From: an uncultured Oscillospiraceae bacterium
GTDB lineage: Bacteria; Bacillota; Clostridia; Oscillospirales; Oscillospiraceae
NCBI GenBank assembly: GCA_934635545.1
Contig: CAKTZN010000096.1
Span: forward strand, 1-6,694
Reading direction: 5' to 3'
Length of the DNA stretch: 6,694 bases
Of the stretch, positions 1-5,542 are shown one piece after another. The first letter of the stretch is position 1; every line of letters starts with the position of its first letter. Below the pieces are notes generated by a model. That model did no database searches, had not been told where the DNA came from, and was given only the letters and a program-made list of their open reading frames with translations. The translations under genes and the position numbers were made by a program.

Positions 1-515
1 GTGCAGGGACGCTCGAACTTGACGATGGCCTGGTAGGAGCAGCTCTGCTTGCAGCGGCCGCACTTGATGCACTTGTCCTGGTCGATGACGGCCTTGCCCT
101 TGACGAAGGAAATGGCGTTCTTGGGGCAGGCGTGATAGCAGTGATGGGCCAGGCAGCCCTGGCACAGGTTGGTGACCTCGTAATGGGTGGGCGGGCAGGC
201 GTTGCAGGCGTATTTGATGATGTTGATCAGGGGGGGATCGTAATATTTCTCCGCGATGGCGCTCTCCTCCACGCCGTCGCTCAGCAGGTTATGCTCGGAC
301 ACCGGGCGCAGGGGCAGGCCCATGGCCAGGCGGATGCGCTCGCCCACGATGGCGCGCTCCAGGAAGATGGACTCCCGGAAGGTGGCCTCTTCGCCGGGCG
401 TGATCTCGTAGGGCAGCTTTTCCATACGGGAATAATCCTCGTCATAGGCCATTTTTGCCACCTCGGCGAACACGCGCTTGCGGGTGTCGGCGATGCTGCA
501 GGTAATGTTTCTCAT
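1..515 (-). CDS. Monomeric [FeFe] hydrogenase-type protein, N-terminal ferredoxin part (3' end off window)
   Basis: The gene begins at the ATG at 513-515 and runs off base 1, giving 171 visible residues. AAAGGA lies six bases before the ATG, and a consensus promoter lies upstream. Residues 1-100 resemble the N-terminal region of putative group B-like monomeric [FeFe] hydrogenases of Clostridia (R-K-x-V-F-x-E-V-A near 12-20, E-R-A-I-V near 53-57). Cysteines then appear in 4Fe-4S patterns: C104 and C107; C118-x2-C121-x4-C126-x3-C130-P; and C149-x2-C152-x2-C155-x3-C159, followed by E-R-P-C171. In that family, E-R-P-C leads into another ferredoxin pair and then the catalytic H-cluster domain, which would lie outside the window. 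The expected cytoplasmic role is electron transfer to a hydrogen-producing or hydrogen-sensing site. Family assignment is from recalled similarity. A different 4Fe-4S protein is possible, because the H-cluster motifs cannot be seen. Confidence 0.72.
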   Translation of the reverse strand, partial: MRNITCSIADTRKRVFAEVAKMAYDEDYSRMEKLPYEITPGEEATFRESIFLERAIVGERIRLAMGLPLRPVSEHNLLSDGVEESAIAEKYYDPPLINIIKYACNACPPTHYEVTNLCQGCLAHHCYHACPKNAISFVKGKAVIDQDKCIKCGRCKQSCSYQAIVKFERPC

Positions 516-553
516 GGTTTTTCCTTTCTGTTGTGGGGTGTTCCAAGCATTAT

Positions 554-582
554 ATTATACTGGCGGGCGGTGGGGTTGTCAA
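554..582 (-). promoter_or_regulatory. Consensus sigma-A promoter of the hydrogenase-type gene
   Basis: On the minus strand there is a perfect TTGACA (-35, 577-582), exactly 17 bases, and a perfect TATAAT (-10, 554-559). Transcription should start near 547, giving a 5' leader of about 30 bases before the ATG at 515. Both hexamers match the housekeeping consensus exactly, so strong expression is expected. No clear operator was seen. Confidence 0.9.
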
Positions 583-664
583 CCCCGGCGCAGGGTAGTT
601 TGCCCGATTTTGGGCGGGTTTTTTATTGGTTGTGGACGCTGGAAAAAATTGCCTGTTGGAGAGC

Positions 665-697
665 AAAAAAATGACCGTCTTTCGACGGTCATTTTTT
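665..697 (-). terminator. Intrinsic terminator of the dockerin/cohesin operon
   Basis: Inverted repeat ATGACCGTC (671-679) / GACGGTCAT (684-692) with a four-base loop, flanked by an A-run (665-670) and a T-run (693-697). Read on the minus strand it is a 9-bp stem, extendable by A-T pairs, followed by a U tract. It starts eight bases after the stop codon at 705. The symmetry would also allow termination on the plus strand, though no plus-strand gene is seen. Confidence 0.9.
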
Positions 698-704
698 ATT
701 AAAT

Positions 705-2996
705 TCAGCGGGTCTTGCGCTTCTTGCCGATGACAACGGCAGAGCCGGTCATGGACAGGATGGACAGACCAACGTACACGCCGATGCCAGCGTCGAAGGT
801 CTTGCCGGACTCCACCTTCTTGCCGTCATCCTTGGGCTTGCTGGGCTTGTTGTTGCCGCCGCCAGAGGTGCCGCCGCCACCGGGATTGGTGTTGGTGGTC
901 TCGGTGCGCTTCACATAGCCACACTCAGAGCAGGTCTCGACGGTGATGGTCTTGTTGCCTTCCGTCACGGTGTTCTTCTCGCCGAACTTATGGGCAGACT
1001 CGTTCACATGAGCGTCGCAGTTGGCGTCGGTGCACTTGTTCCAATGGTTGTTCTCGTCGTAACGGATTTCGTTGCCAGCCGCATGCTTGTGGCCCTCGGT
1101 GCCGGTGCCGCCCACGGTGCAACCGCAGTCAGCGCAGGTCTTGCGGCCATAGGCGTCAGCCTCGCCGAACTTATGAGCAGCCTTGCCGACGACAGTACCG
1201 CAGACCTTGCAGATCTGCCAATGCTCGGTATCGCTGGTGGCATACTCGTCCTTGACGACACTATGGGTGGTGGACTTCGCCAGGGTCTCCGCCGCGACAG
1301 TGGTCTCGGTGGTACCGGCAGCGTCCTTGAATACCTTGCCGCAGGCGGAGCAGGTGTAATACTCGTTATTACCGGGCTCAAGGCAGGTAGGAGCCTTGGC
1401 ATCAACCTTGGTCAGGGTGTGGTGAGCATCGATAATGACATTCACGATCTCTTTCTTGCCTTCAGCGTCGCTGAACTTCTTGCCGCAGTCGGTGCACTGG
1501 TAATACTCCTTATTACCATCCACGGTGCAGGTAGGAGCCTTGGCGTCAACCTTCACAATCTCTTTGTGGATGTTGGAATCGATCTTGGCTACCACGTAGC
1601 CGCAGACTTGGCAGGTAGCGGAACTCACGCAGTTGGGCGTTCCGGCCAGAGGCTGGTGGGCAGCCTCGCTAAACCGCTCGCCGCAGTTCGCGCGCTCGCA
1701 AATCTTCCAATGGCCAGTCTTATCGGACTGCCAATCGCCGCCCTTATGGCCCAGAGCGGTGTCAGCAGCGGTGAAGGTCTCGGTGCCCTTAGCGCCGCAT
1801 CTGGTGCAGGACTTGAAGTACACAGCGTCAGTGGTGCAGGTAGCAGCATACTTCAGATACTGGTCGGCAACCTTCTCAGCAGTATAGCTGTGGCCCAGAG
1901 CGTTGCCATACTGGAAGGTCTCGGTGGTGCTTGCCACACCGCAGGCGCAGGACTTGTAATACACAGCGGGGGAGTCGCAGCCAGCAGCGGACTTCAGATA
2001 CTTGGCCTCTGCAACTTCCTGAGTGAAGCTGTGGGTATGATCCAACTGAGCCTTGATCACGTAGCCGCACTCGGTGCACTTGATGGGATACGTCTCAGTG
2101 GCGCCACCCTCATGGTCGGGGGTATGGGCAGCCTTGTCCATCTCTACCTTGCAGGTCGTGCAGACATGCCAGTGGCCGGTAGCATCGCTCTTCCACTCGG
2201 TGGAGGGGGTATGGCCCAGAGCAGTGCCATCGGTGAAGGTCTCGGTGCCCTTAGCGCCGCACACGCAGGAGAAGTAATAGACAGCAGCGTCCGTGCAGTT
2301 CGCAGCGGTCTTCAGGTAATCCTTCGTGGTAACCTTCTGGTTGTAGGTGTGAACAGCGTAGCCGTCCTTATCGGCGTTGGCGGTCACATCACAGCCAGCG
2401 GCGGTACAGTCGTGCCAATGGTGGGTAGCATCCTTGCTCCACGCCTCGCTCCAAACATGCTCATGCGCGGGGGTGTTGCCCTTGACCGTGATCATCACAG
2501 TTTTCACCACACCAGCAGGTGCGCAATCGACAGAATCATAGGTTTCTTCGTCAATTTTGTCTACCGTATACTCTGTAACTTCAATTTTGTATGCCTGTCC
2601 CGCCTTGGCAGTATCTTTAACTTTCAAGGTCGCAGAAATTGTTCCACCAGCTTGAAGCGTAGTCAGATCATTATCACCACTGGCAGAAAAATCACTGCAA
2701 GTAATCTTACCCATGTTATTTGCATCACTTACGGTCGAATACGTCGTAGCAAAAGCAGGCTTCTCATAAGCAACTACTTCAAATGCATCTTTGGGGAAGG
2801 AAATATTGAATTCGATAGTTGCAAGAGGATCAGAAATCGCGGGGATTTTTAATTCCACACCAAATTCGTCACCAACAGACACCTCAGTGGTGCTGGCAGA
2901 AAGGCCATTGTTCACTGTACCGTATGCCATCGCAGTCGGGCACAAAGAGAGCAATAAGCACAGTGATAAAATAACTGAAAGCAATCTCTTTTTCAT
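705..2996 (-). CDS. Secreted surface protein: cohesin-like domain, Cys/His/Trp repeat array, C-terminal anchor
   Basis: This 763-residue exported protein starts at 2994-2996; AAGGTGG (3003-3009) lies six bases upstream. Residues 1-24 form a signal peptide with A-M-A at the cleavage site. Residues about 28-172 look like a cohesin-type beta sandwich: V-S-V-G-D-E-F at 39-45, I-E-F-N-I-S-F at 61-67, F-S-A-S-G at 103-107 and G-T-I-S-A-T-L-K-V at 118-126. Residues about 178-700 are Cys-rich repeats of several types (described separately). A Gly/Lys/Pro linker (705-729) precedes S-G-K-T-F-D-A-G, a hydrophobic segment (about 736-756) and a K-K-R-K-T-R tail, typical of a surface anchor. It follows the dockerin gene by 18 bases, so the two are probably co-transcribed. 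The 5' 480 bases are AT-rich compared with the rest. The cohesin call is from pattern, not a profile search, and the function of the repeats is unknown. Confidence 0.85.
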   Translation of the reverse strand: MKKRLLSVILSLCLLLSLCPTAMAYGTVNNGLSASTTEVSVGDEFGVELKIPAISDPLATIEFNISFPKDAFEVVAYEKPAFATTYSTVSDANNMGKITCSDFSASGDNDLTTLQAGGTISATLKVKDTAKAGQAYKIEVTEYTVDKIDEETYDSVDCAPAGVVKTVMITVKGNTPAHEHVWSEAWSKDATHHWHDCTAAGCDVTANADKDGYAVHTYNQKVTTKDYLKTAANCTDAAVYYFSCVCGAKGTETFTDGTALGHTPSTEWKSDATGHWHVCTTCKVEMDKAAHTPDHEGGATETYPIKCTECGYVIKAQLDHTHSFTQEVAEAKYLKSAAGCDSPAVYYKSCACGVASTTETFQYGNALGHSYTAEKVADQYLKYAATCTTDAVYFKSCTRCGAKGTETFTAADTALGHKGGDWQSDKTGHWKICERANCGERFSEAAHQPLAGTPNCVSSATCQVCGYVVAKIDSNIHKEIVKVDAKAPTCTVDGNKEYYQCTDCGKKFSDAEGKKEIVNVIIDAHHTLTKVDAKAPTCLEPGNNEYYTCSACGKVFKDAAGTTETTVAAETLAKSTTHSVVKDEYATSDTEHWQICKVCGTVVGKAAHKFGEADAYGRKTCADCGCTVGGTGTEGHKHAAGNEIRYDENNHWNKCTDANCDAHVNESAHKFGEKNTVTEGNKTITVETCSECGYVKRTETTNTNPGGGGTSGGGNNKPSKPKDDGKKVESGKTFDAGIGVYVGLSILSMTGSAVVIGKKRKTR
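1769..1799 (-). repeat. 31-base exact direct repeat, copy 1
   Basis: This 31-base stretch recurs exactly at 2231-2261, in the same reading frame. It encodes the C-G-A-K-G-T-E-T-F part of the type B repeat. Such nucleotide identity between repeat units points to recent duplication or gene conversion in the array. Confidence 0.9.
2231..2261 (-). repeat. 31-base exact direct repeat, copy 2
   Basis: Identical to 1769-1799 and in the same frame, encoding residues 246-255 of the surface protein plus part of the next codon. The 462-base offset is divisible by three, so recombination between the copies would delete or add 154 residues without a frameshift. Confidence 0.9.
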
Positions 2997-3014
2997 AAAT
3001 AACCACCTTAAAAA

Positions 3015-4100
3015 TTACACAAAATTATTGAAAAGCGAACCCTTGCCGTTTGCATAACGGATAATCTGTGTTGCATCCTTACTGTTAACAGCATCATCTG
3101 CATTAATATCACATGCCATTAAACGTTCAGCGTTTTCCTCAGGTGTACCATTAGTAAACAGGGAGCCTTTACCGTTTGCGTAACGCGCTATTTGTGTTGC
3201 ATCCTTAGCATTAGCCGCGCCGTCATAGTTCACATCGCCGTACAGCCACAGCTTCATCTCGCCCAGGGCGAGGTCTTCGGAGCCGACGGTGATCGCCACG
3301 ATCTTAGGCACATATTTGCCGGGTTTCAGAATCGCCAGCTTGTATTCGCCAGCCGCAACATTGCCAAAGGTAAAGCTCTGTCCGTACTGCTTGCCGGAGG
3401 CCGCGATAGCGCCCTTTTCGGTGCAAGCCGTGCCGGTATAGGCAGCGCTCTTCCACTCAGCCTTGATGGCATCATCGGTGGTAGCCGCCGGGTAGAGCAG
3501 ATACACAGCATCATCGGTATCATTCCAGCTCAGGGCCGTGCCGCTGACCGTCACGCCGGTAGTACCGCTGCCGCTATCAGTGATCGGGGCGGCCACGCAG
3601 TTATACTTGCCGGTCTCGGTCATATGCCGCGCACCGCTGTAGCAAGCCTTGAATCCGTCCGCGCCGGTCTTGATCGTCAGGCCATACGCAGGATCATCAA
3701 TGGTGTAGGTCACGGCAACCAGAACCACAATGCCCTTCAGCAGACGGCCAGTCTTATAGTCGCCGCCGTAAGCAAAGAAGCGGCCCATTTTCTCATAGAA
3801 GCCGTAGGCGCCATCTTCGCCAACCTCGCCGACGGTACTGGGCTTGAACACCTTGTCCAGCTCCGTGCCGCCGTTGTTGTAGACCACTTTCTTAAAGGTC
3901 AGGCCCGTGGTCTCCACATAAAAGCTCAGCGCGCCGACACCGTCAGACCCGGTAGCGTCCAGGGTGAAGGTGTAGGTGACTTCGCTGCCGTTGACCGACT
4001 TGGCCGTTTTCAGGGTCACGGTTTGCTGTTCCGCGCCCGCCACCACCAGCAGCGACAGCACCATGGCGGCAGTGAGTAATAATGATAAAACTCTCCTCAT
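3015..4100 (-). CDS. Secreted protein with cohesin-like domain and C-terminal type I dockerin
   Basis: The frame stays open further upstream, but 4098-4100 is the credible start: AGGGAG lies five bases before it and residues 1-23 form a signal peptide (cleavage A-G-A|E). That gives 361 residues. Residues about 25-148 look like a cohesin-type beta domain (G-A-L-S-F-Y-V near 56-62, F-F-A-Y-G at 108-112, L-L-K-G-I-V-V-L near 120-127). Residues about 183-285 resemble the small carboxypeptidase-regulatory or Fn3-like module that often precedes dockerins (G-N-V-A-A-G-E-Y-K-L at 246-255). Residues 288-357 are a type I dockerin with two EF-hand-like calcium loops: D289-x-N291-x-D293-G-x2-N297-x2-D300, and D331-x-N333-x-D335-x3-N339-x2-D342. 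No membrane anchor or catalytic domain is seen, so it is probably released or held through its dockerin. It is first in an operon with the 763-aa protein. Confidence 0.88.
   Translation of the reverse strand: MRRVLSLLLTAAMVLSLLVVAGAEQQTVTLKTAKSVNGSEVTYTFTLDATGSDGVGALSFYVETTGLTFKKVVYNNGGTELDKVFKPSTVGEVGEDGAYGFYEKMGRFFAYGGDYKTGRLLKGIVVLVAVTYTIDDPAYGLTIKTGADGFKACYSGARHMTETGKYNCVAAPITDSGSGTTGVTVSGTALSWNDTDDAVYLLYPAATTDDAIKAEWKSAAYTGTACTEKGAIAASGKQYGQSFTFGNVAAGEYKLAILKPGKYVPKIVAITVGSEDLALGEMKLWLYGDVNYDGAANAKDATQIARYANGKGSLFTNGTPEENAERLMACDINADDAVNSKDATQIIRYANGKGSLFNNFV
3033..3239 (-). other. Type I dockerin coding segment with internal duplication
   Basis: Encodes residues 288-356 of the 361-aa protein. 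The two halves share K-D-A-T-Q-I-x-R-Y-A and N-G-K-G-S-L-F, and each follows a 12-residue calcium loop. This matches the duplicated F-hand layout of dockerins. The first loop has the usual Gly at position 6; the second has Asp336 there. The linker between the halves includes N-G-T-P-E-E-N-A-E-R-L. Confidence 0.88.
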
Positions 4101-4105
4101 TTGCA

Positions 4106-4111
4106 CTCCCT
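4106..4111 (-). promoter_or_regulatory. Ribosome binding site fixing the dockerin-protein start
   Basis: AGGGAG on the minus strand, in a longer GAGAGAGGGAG purine run, five bases before the ATG at 4098-4100. It decides against the upstream in-frame starts that would overlap the neighbouring gene and read through its terminator. Confidence 0.8.
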
Positions 4112-4210
4112 CTCTCGGTTTGATTTTGGCACGGCAGGTACGCCGGGAGTCATCCCCGCGGACTTGCCGCTGCCTGTGATGAGATCCAGCCGGACGTGCT
4201 TTCCATACAC

Positions 4211-4225
4211 GGGTACATTGTACCC
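4211..4225. promoter_or_regulatory. Palindrome overlapping the -10 box (possible operator)
   Basis: GGGTACA-T-TGTACCC is a perfect inverted repeat with 7-base arms and a single central base. It contains the -10 hexamer (4217-4222) of the promoter for the dockerin/cohesin operon. A dimeric repressor bound here would block polymerase. The regulator is unknown and the match could be chance, so this is an inference from position and symmetry. Confidence 0.4.
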
Positions 4226-4245
4226 TATTTTTACCCATATGGCAA
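4217..4245 (-). promoter_or_regulatory. Sigma-A promoter of the dockerin/cohesin operon
   Basis: On the minus strand: TTGCCA (-35, 4240-4245), exactly 17 bases, TACAAT (-10, 4217-4222). Transcription would start near 4210, giving a leader of about 110 bases before the ATG at 4100. It lies downstream of the previous gene's terminator, so the operon is independently initiated. Confidence 0.82.
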
Positions 4246-4261
4246 GCATTTTTTTGGGGAT

Positions 4262-4516
4262 TTTTGGCGTGAGCGTCAAAATTTTGGGGTGTTTCGCGCC
4301 TCCCGCACGAAACGCCCCTCGTTGGGGGCATATAAGGGGATTTCGCGCCCCCGGGCGCGACCCCCTTTTGCCCGTGGCGGCAAAAGGAGGCAAAAACGCC
4401 ATTCAGGGGAAGGGGATTTCGTACTCCCCTTCCCCTGAAAACCCCATCCCAAACGACCATGAGGGGGCTGCGGCCCCCTCCTTGGAACCACCCCCCCGTG
4501 GGGAGGTACGGGGGTG
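4262..4516. repeat. Hairpin-dense, GC-rich intergenic element
   Basis: This non-coding stretch lies between the terminator of the 294-aa gene and the next promoter and is packed with inverted repeats. They are: 4262-4269/4274-4281 (one wobble pair); 4286-4296/4308-4318 (11 bp, one wobble); 4314-4318/4325-4329; TCGCGCC/GGCGCGA (4343-4349/4354-4360) inside AAGGGG/CCCCTT (4334-4339/4362-4367); 4364-4372/4379-4387 (9 bp); 4402-4416/4425-4439 (15 bp, perfect); 4461-4468/4473-4480 (8 bp); and 4489-4495/4510-4516 (7 bp). Several alternative folds compete. Open frames here lack a ribosome binding site and look spurious. It may be a dispersed intergenic repeat of the REP or MITE kind, or a structured RNA; the sequence alone cannot decide. 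Confidence 0.65.
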
Positions 4517-4523
4517 CGGCAAT

Positions 4524-4550
4524 AAAAAATGGGCCAATGGCCCATTTTTT
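4524..4550 (-). terminator. Intrinsic terminator of the 294-aa cohesin-like protein gene
   Basis: AAAAAATGGGCC (4524-4535), a three-base loop, then GGCCCATTTTTT (4539-4550): a 12-bp perfect stem with a GC core and flanking A and T runs. On the minus strand the U tract follows the stem. It lies about 45 bases past the stop codon at 4595 and is symmetrical enough to work in both directions. Confidence 0.88.
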
Positions 4551-4594
4551 ATACCCATTACAATATAACAATATAATGACAATAAACTCTGAAA

Positions 4595-5479
4595 TTACTT
4601 CTTCTTTCTGACCACCACGATGACGATCGCGGCGGCGGCTACGATGACCAGCGCCAGAATGATCCACAGCGTGGCTCCGCCATTGGCGGCGGGGGTGCTG
4701 CCGTCAGGGGTAGCGCCGTTGGCGCTGTCGTCGGGAGACGTGCCGCCACTATTATTGTTGGGAATCGCGCCGCCGTTGGACGTGCCGTCCGGGGACGCGG
4801 CGTCGCCGTTACCGTTGGGGGTATTGGCGCCGCTGGCACCGGCATTGCCGGTGGCACCGCCGTTGGCGCTGCCGCTGCCGTTGGTGGTGTTGCCGCTGCC
4901 GTCGGTCTCGGTGATGACGGGGGTGGCATCGGCCACGGGCGCTTTATCGCCGCCGGGGACGGTGACGGGGGTGGTGGTCACCTGGGCGGTATAGACATCG
5001 CCGGAGCCGTCCAGCGCCGCGATGAACTCGGCATTGAGGGTGTAGGTGCCGCTCTTGTTGGCGGGCATGGTGGCCTGGATGGTCAGCACGGTGGCCTCCT
5101 TGCTCATGCGGCGATCTTCGGTGGTGCCGGCGGCGGCGAAGTAGCCGGTCTTGGCGGTGTAGCCGTAGATCTCGAAGATGCCCTTCCTGGTGGCGGGGCT
5201 ATAGCTGAGGCTGCCGTCGCCGTAGGTGATGCCGCTGGTATCCTGGGTCAGGGTCATGCCGCTGGAGGGCTGGAGCTGGATGCTGAACACGCCGAGCTCC
5301 TTCCCCTCGGGCGGGGTGACGGTGACGGAATAGGTGACAGTGGCGGTGTCGCCGCTGACCTTGGTATCGGTGGGTGTGATGGTGAGCTTGGCCGTGCCGG
5401 GGATGGTATCGGCGCAGGCGGCGACCGTCAGCGCCAGCAGGGCGGCCAGCGTCAGCACCAGGGTGATGATTCGTTTCAT
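4595..5479 (-). CDS. Membrane-anchored secreted protein with cohesin-like domain and low-complexity stalk
   Basis: A 294-residue exported protein; the ATG at 5477-5479 follows GAGGGAG (5486-5492) by six bases. Residues 1-23 are a signal peptide (M-K-R, a Leu/Ala core, A-C-A|D). Residues about 26-175 form a beta-rich domain with cohesin-like layout: V-T-Y-S-V-T-V at 48-54, L-G-V-F-S-I-Q-L near 62-69, G-Y-F-A-A-A-G at 112-118 and V-L-T-I-Q-A-T at 131-137. Residues about 190-268 are a flexible Asn/Gly/Ser/Thr/Asp/Pro/Ala stalk. Residues 270-290 are a single transmembrane helix, followed by R-K-K-K inside the cell. No sortase motif is seen. The layout fits a small anchoring scaffold that displays one binding domain outside the membrane. 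It has its own promoter and terminator. The domain could instead be a generic adhesion or Ig-like fold. Confidence 0.85.
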   Translation of the reverse strand: MKRIITLVLTLAALLALTVAACADTIPGTAKLTITPTDTKVSGDTATVTYSVTVTPPEGKELGVFSIQLQPSSGMTLTQDTSGITYGDGSLSYSPATRKGIFEIYGYTAKTGYFAAAGTTEDRRMSKEATVLTIQATMPANKSGTYTLNAEFIAALDGSGDVYTAQVTTTPVTVPGGDKAPVADATPVITETDGSGNTTNGSGSANGGATGNAGASGANTPNGNGDAASPDGTSNGGAIPNNNSGGTSPDDSANGATPDGSTPAANGGATLWIILALVIVAAAAIVIVVVRKKK

Positions 5480-5501
5480 AGGTGTCTCCCTCTTCTGTTC
5501 C

Positions 5502-5518
5502 CCCTTCGCGCGGAAGGG
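5502..5518 (-). other. Small hairpin in the 5' leader of the 294-aa protein gene
   Basis: CCCTTC (5502-5507) and GAAGGG (5513-5518) pair around GCGCG, between the predicted transcription start and the ribosome binding site. No T run follows on either strand, so it is not a terminator. A 5' stabilising hairpin is the simplest reading. Confidence 0.5.
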
Positions 5519-5542
5519 TGTGGTATGGACATTATATCACAC
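5518..5542. promoter_or_regulatory. Imperfect inverted repeat across the -10 box and start site (possible operator)
   Basis: GTGTGGTAT (5518-5526) and ATATCACAC (5534-5542) form 9-base arms with one mismatch and a 7-base centre. They straddle the -10 box and the expected start site of the 294-aa gene promoter. A dimeric repressor site is possible, with no other support. The sequence differs from the palindrome at 4211-4225, so a common regulator is not indicated. Confidence 0.3.

Larger units (their letters stand above)
897..2465 (-). repeat. Protein-level Cys/His/Trp repeat array within the 763-aa surface protein
   Basis: This segment encodes residues 178-700. Three repeat types can be read. 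Type A has an H-W pair followed by C-x2-C or C-x4-C, usually after a D-x3 stretch, with H-W at 193, 275, 429, 592 and 651. Type B begins Y-L-K-x-A-A-x-C, continues A-V-Y-(Y/F)-x-S-C-x-(x)-C-G and ends A-L-G-H, at 227-262, 333-369 and 380-417. Type C begins V-D-A-K-A-P-T-C and continues E-Y-Y-x-C-x2-C-G-K, at 480-517 and 528-565. Further C-x2-C-G pairs occur at 307, 462, 621 and 689. The paired Cys and His resemble zinc-ribbon-like knuckles or disulfide-stapled modules. Metal binding is an inference. Confidence 0.85.

Noticed and set aside
602..624. Weak terminator-like hairpin followed by six T residues on the plus strand
   Set aside because: The stem is only four base pairs, and no plus-strand gene precedes it.
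132..674. Plus-strand 180-codon open frame
   Set aside because: Antisense to the 4Fe-4S gene, whose cysteine motifs and upstream promoter are unambiguous.
897..2465. CRISPR array as an explanation for the repeats
   Set aside because: The repeats are unevenly spaced, continuously coding and conserved at protein level; there is no repeat-spacer structure.
990..2852. A 620-codon open frame on the plus strand
   Set aside because: It lies fully antisense to the 763-aa gene, arises from the composition of the repeat coding sequence, is low-complexity Gly/Ala/Val/Leu-rich, and lacks a family signature. The minus-strand gene has a signal peptide, ribosome binding site and terminator.
4101..4210. 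Known riboswitch (for example c-di-GMP) in the dockerin operon leader
   Set aside because: The conserved core bases and GNRA-type loop expected for c-di-GMP-I are absent, and no other class I know fits.
4276..4545. Short open frames on both strands in the hairpin-rich intergenic region
   Set aside because: Pro/Gly/Arg-rich translations without ribosome binding sites; they are by-products of G-run and C-run inverted repeats.
4101..4667. N-terminal extension of the dockerin protein to an upstream start
   Set aside because: It would overlap the 294-aa gene, read through a strong terminator and the hairpin region, and bury a clear signal peptide internally. The ATG at 4100 has its own ribosome binding site and promoter.
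5502..5518. Hairpin considered as the lplA terminator
   Set aside because: No T run follows on the minus strand, and it lies downstream of the next gene's promoter, inside that gene's leader.
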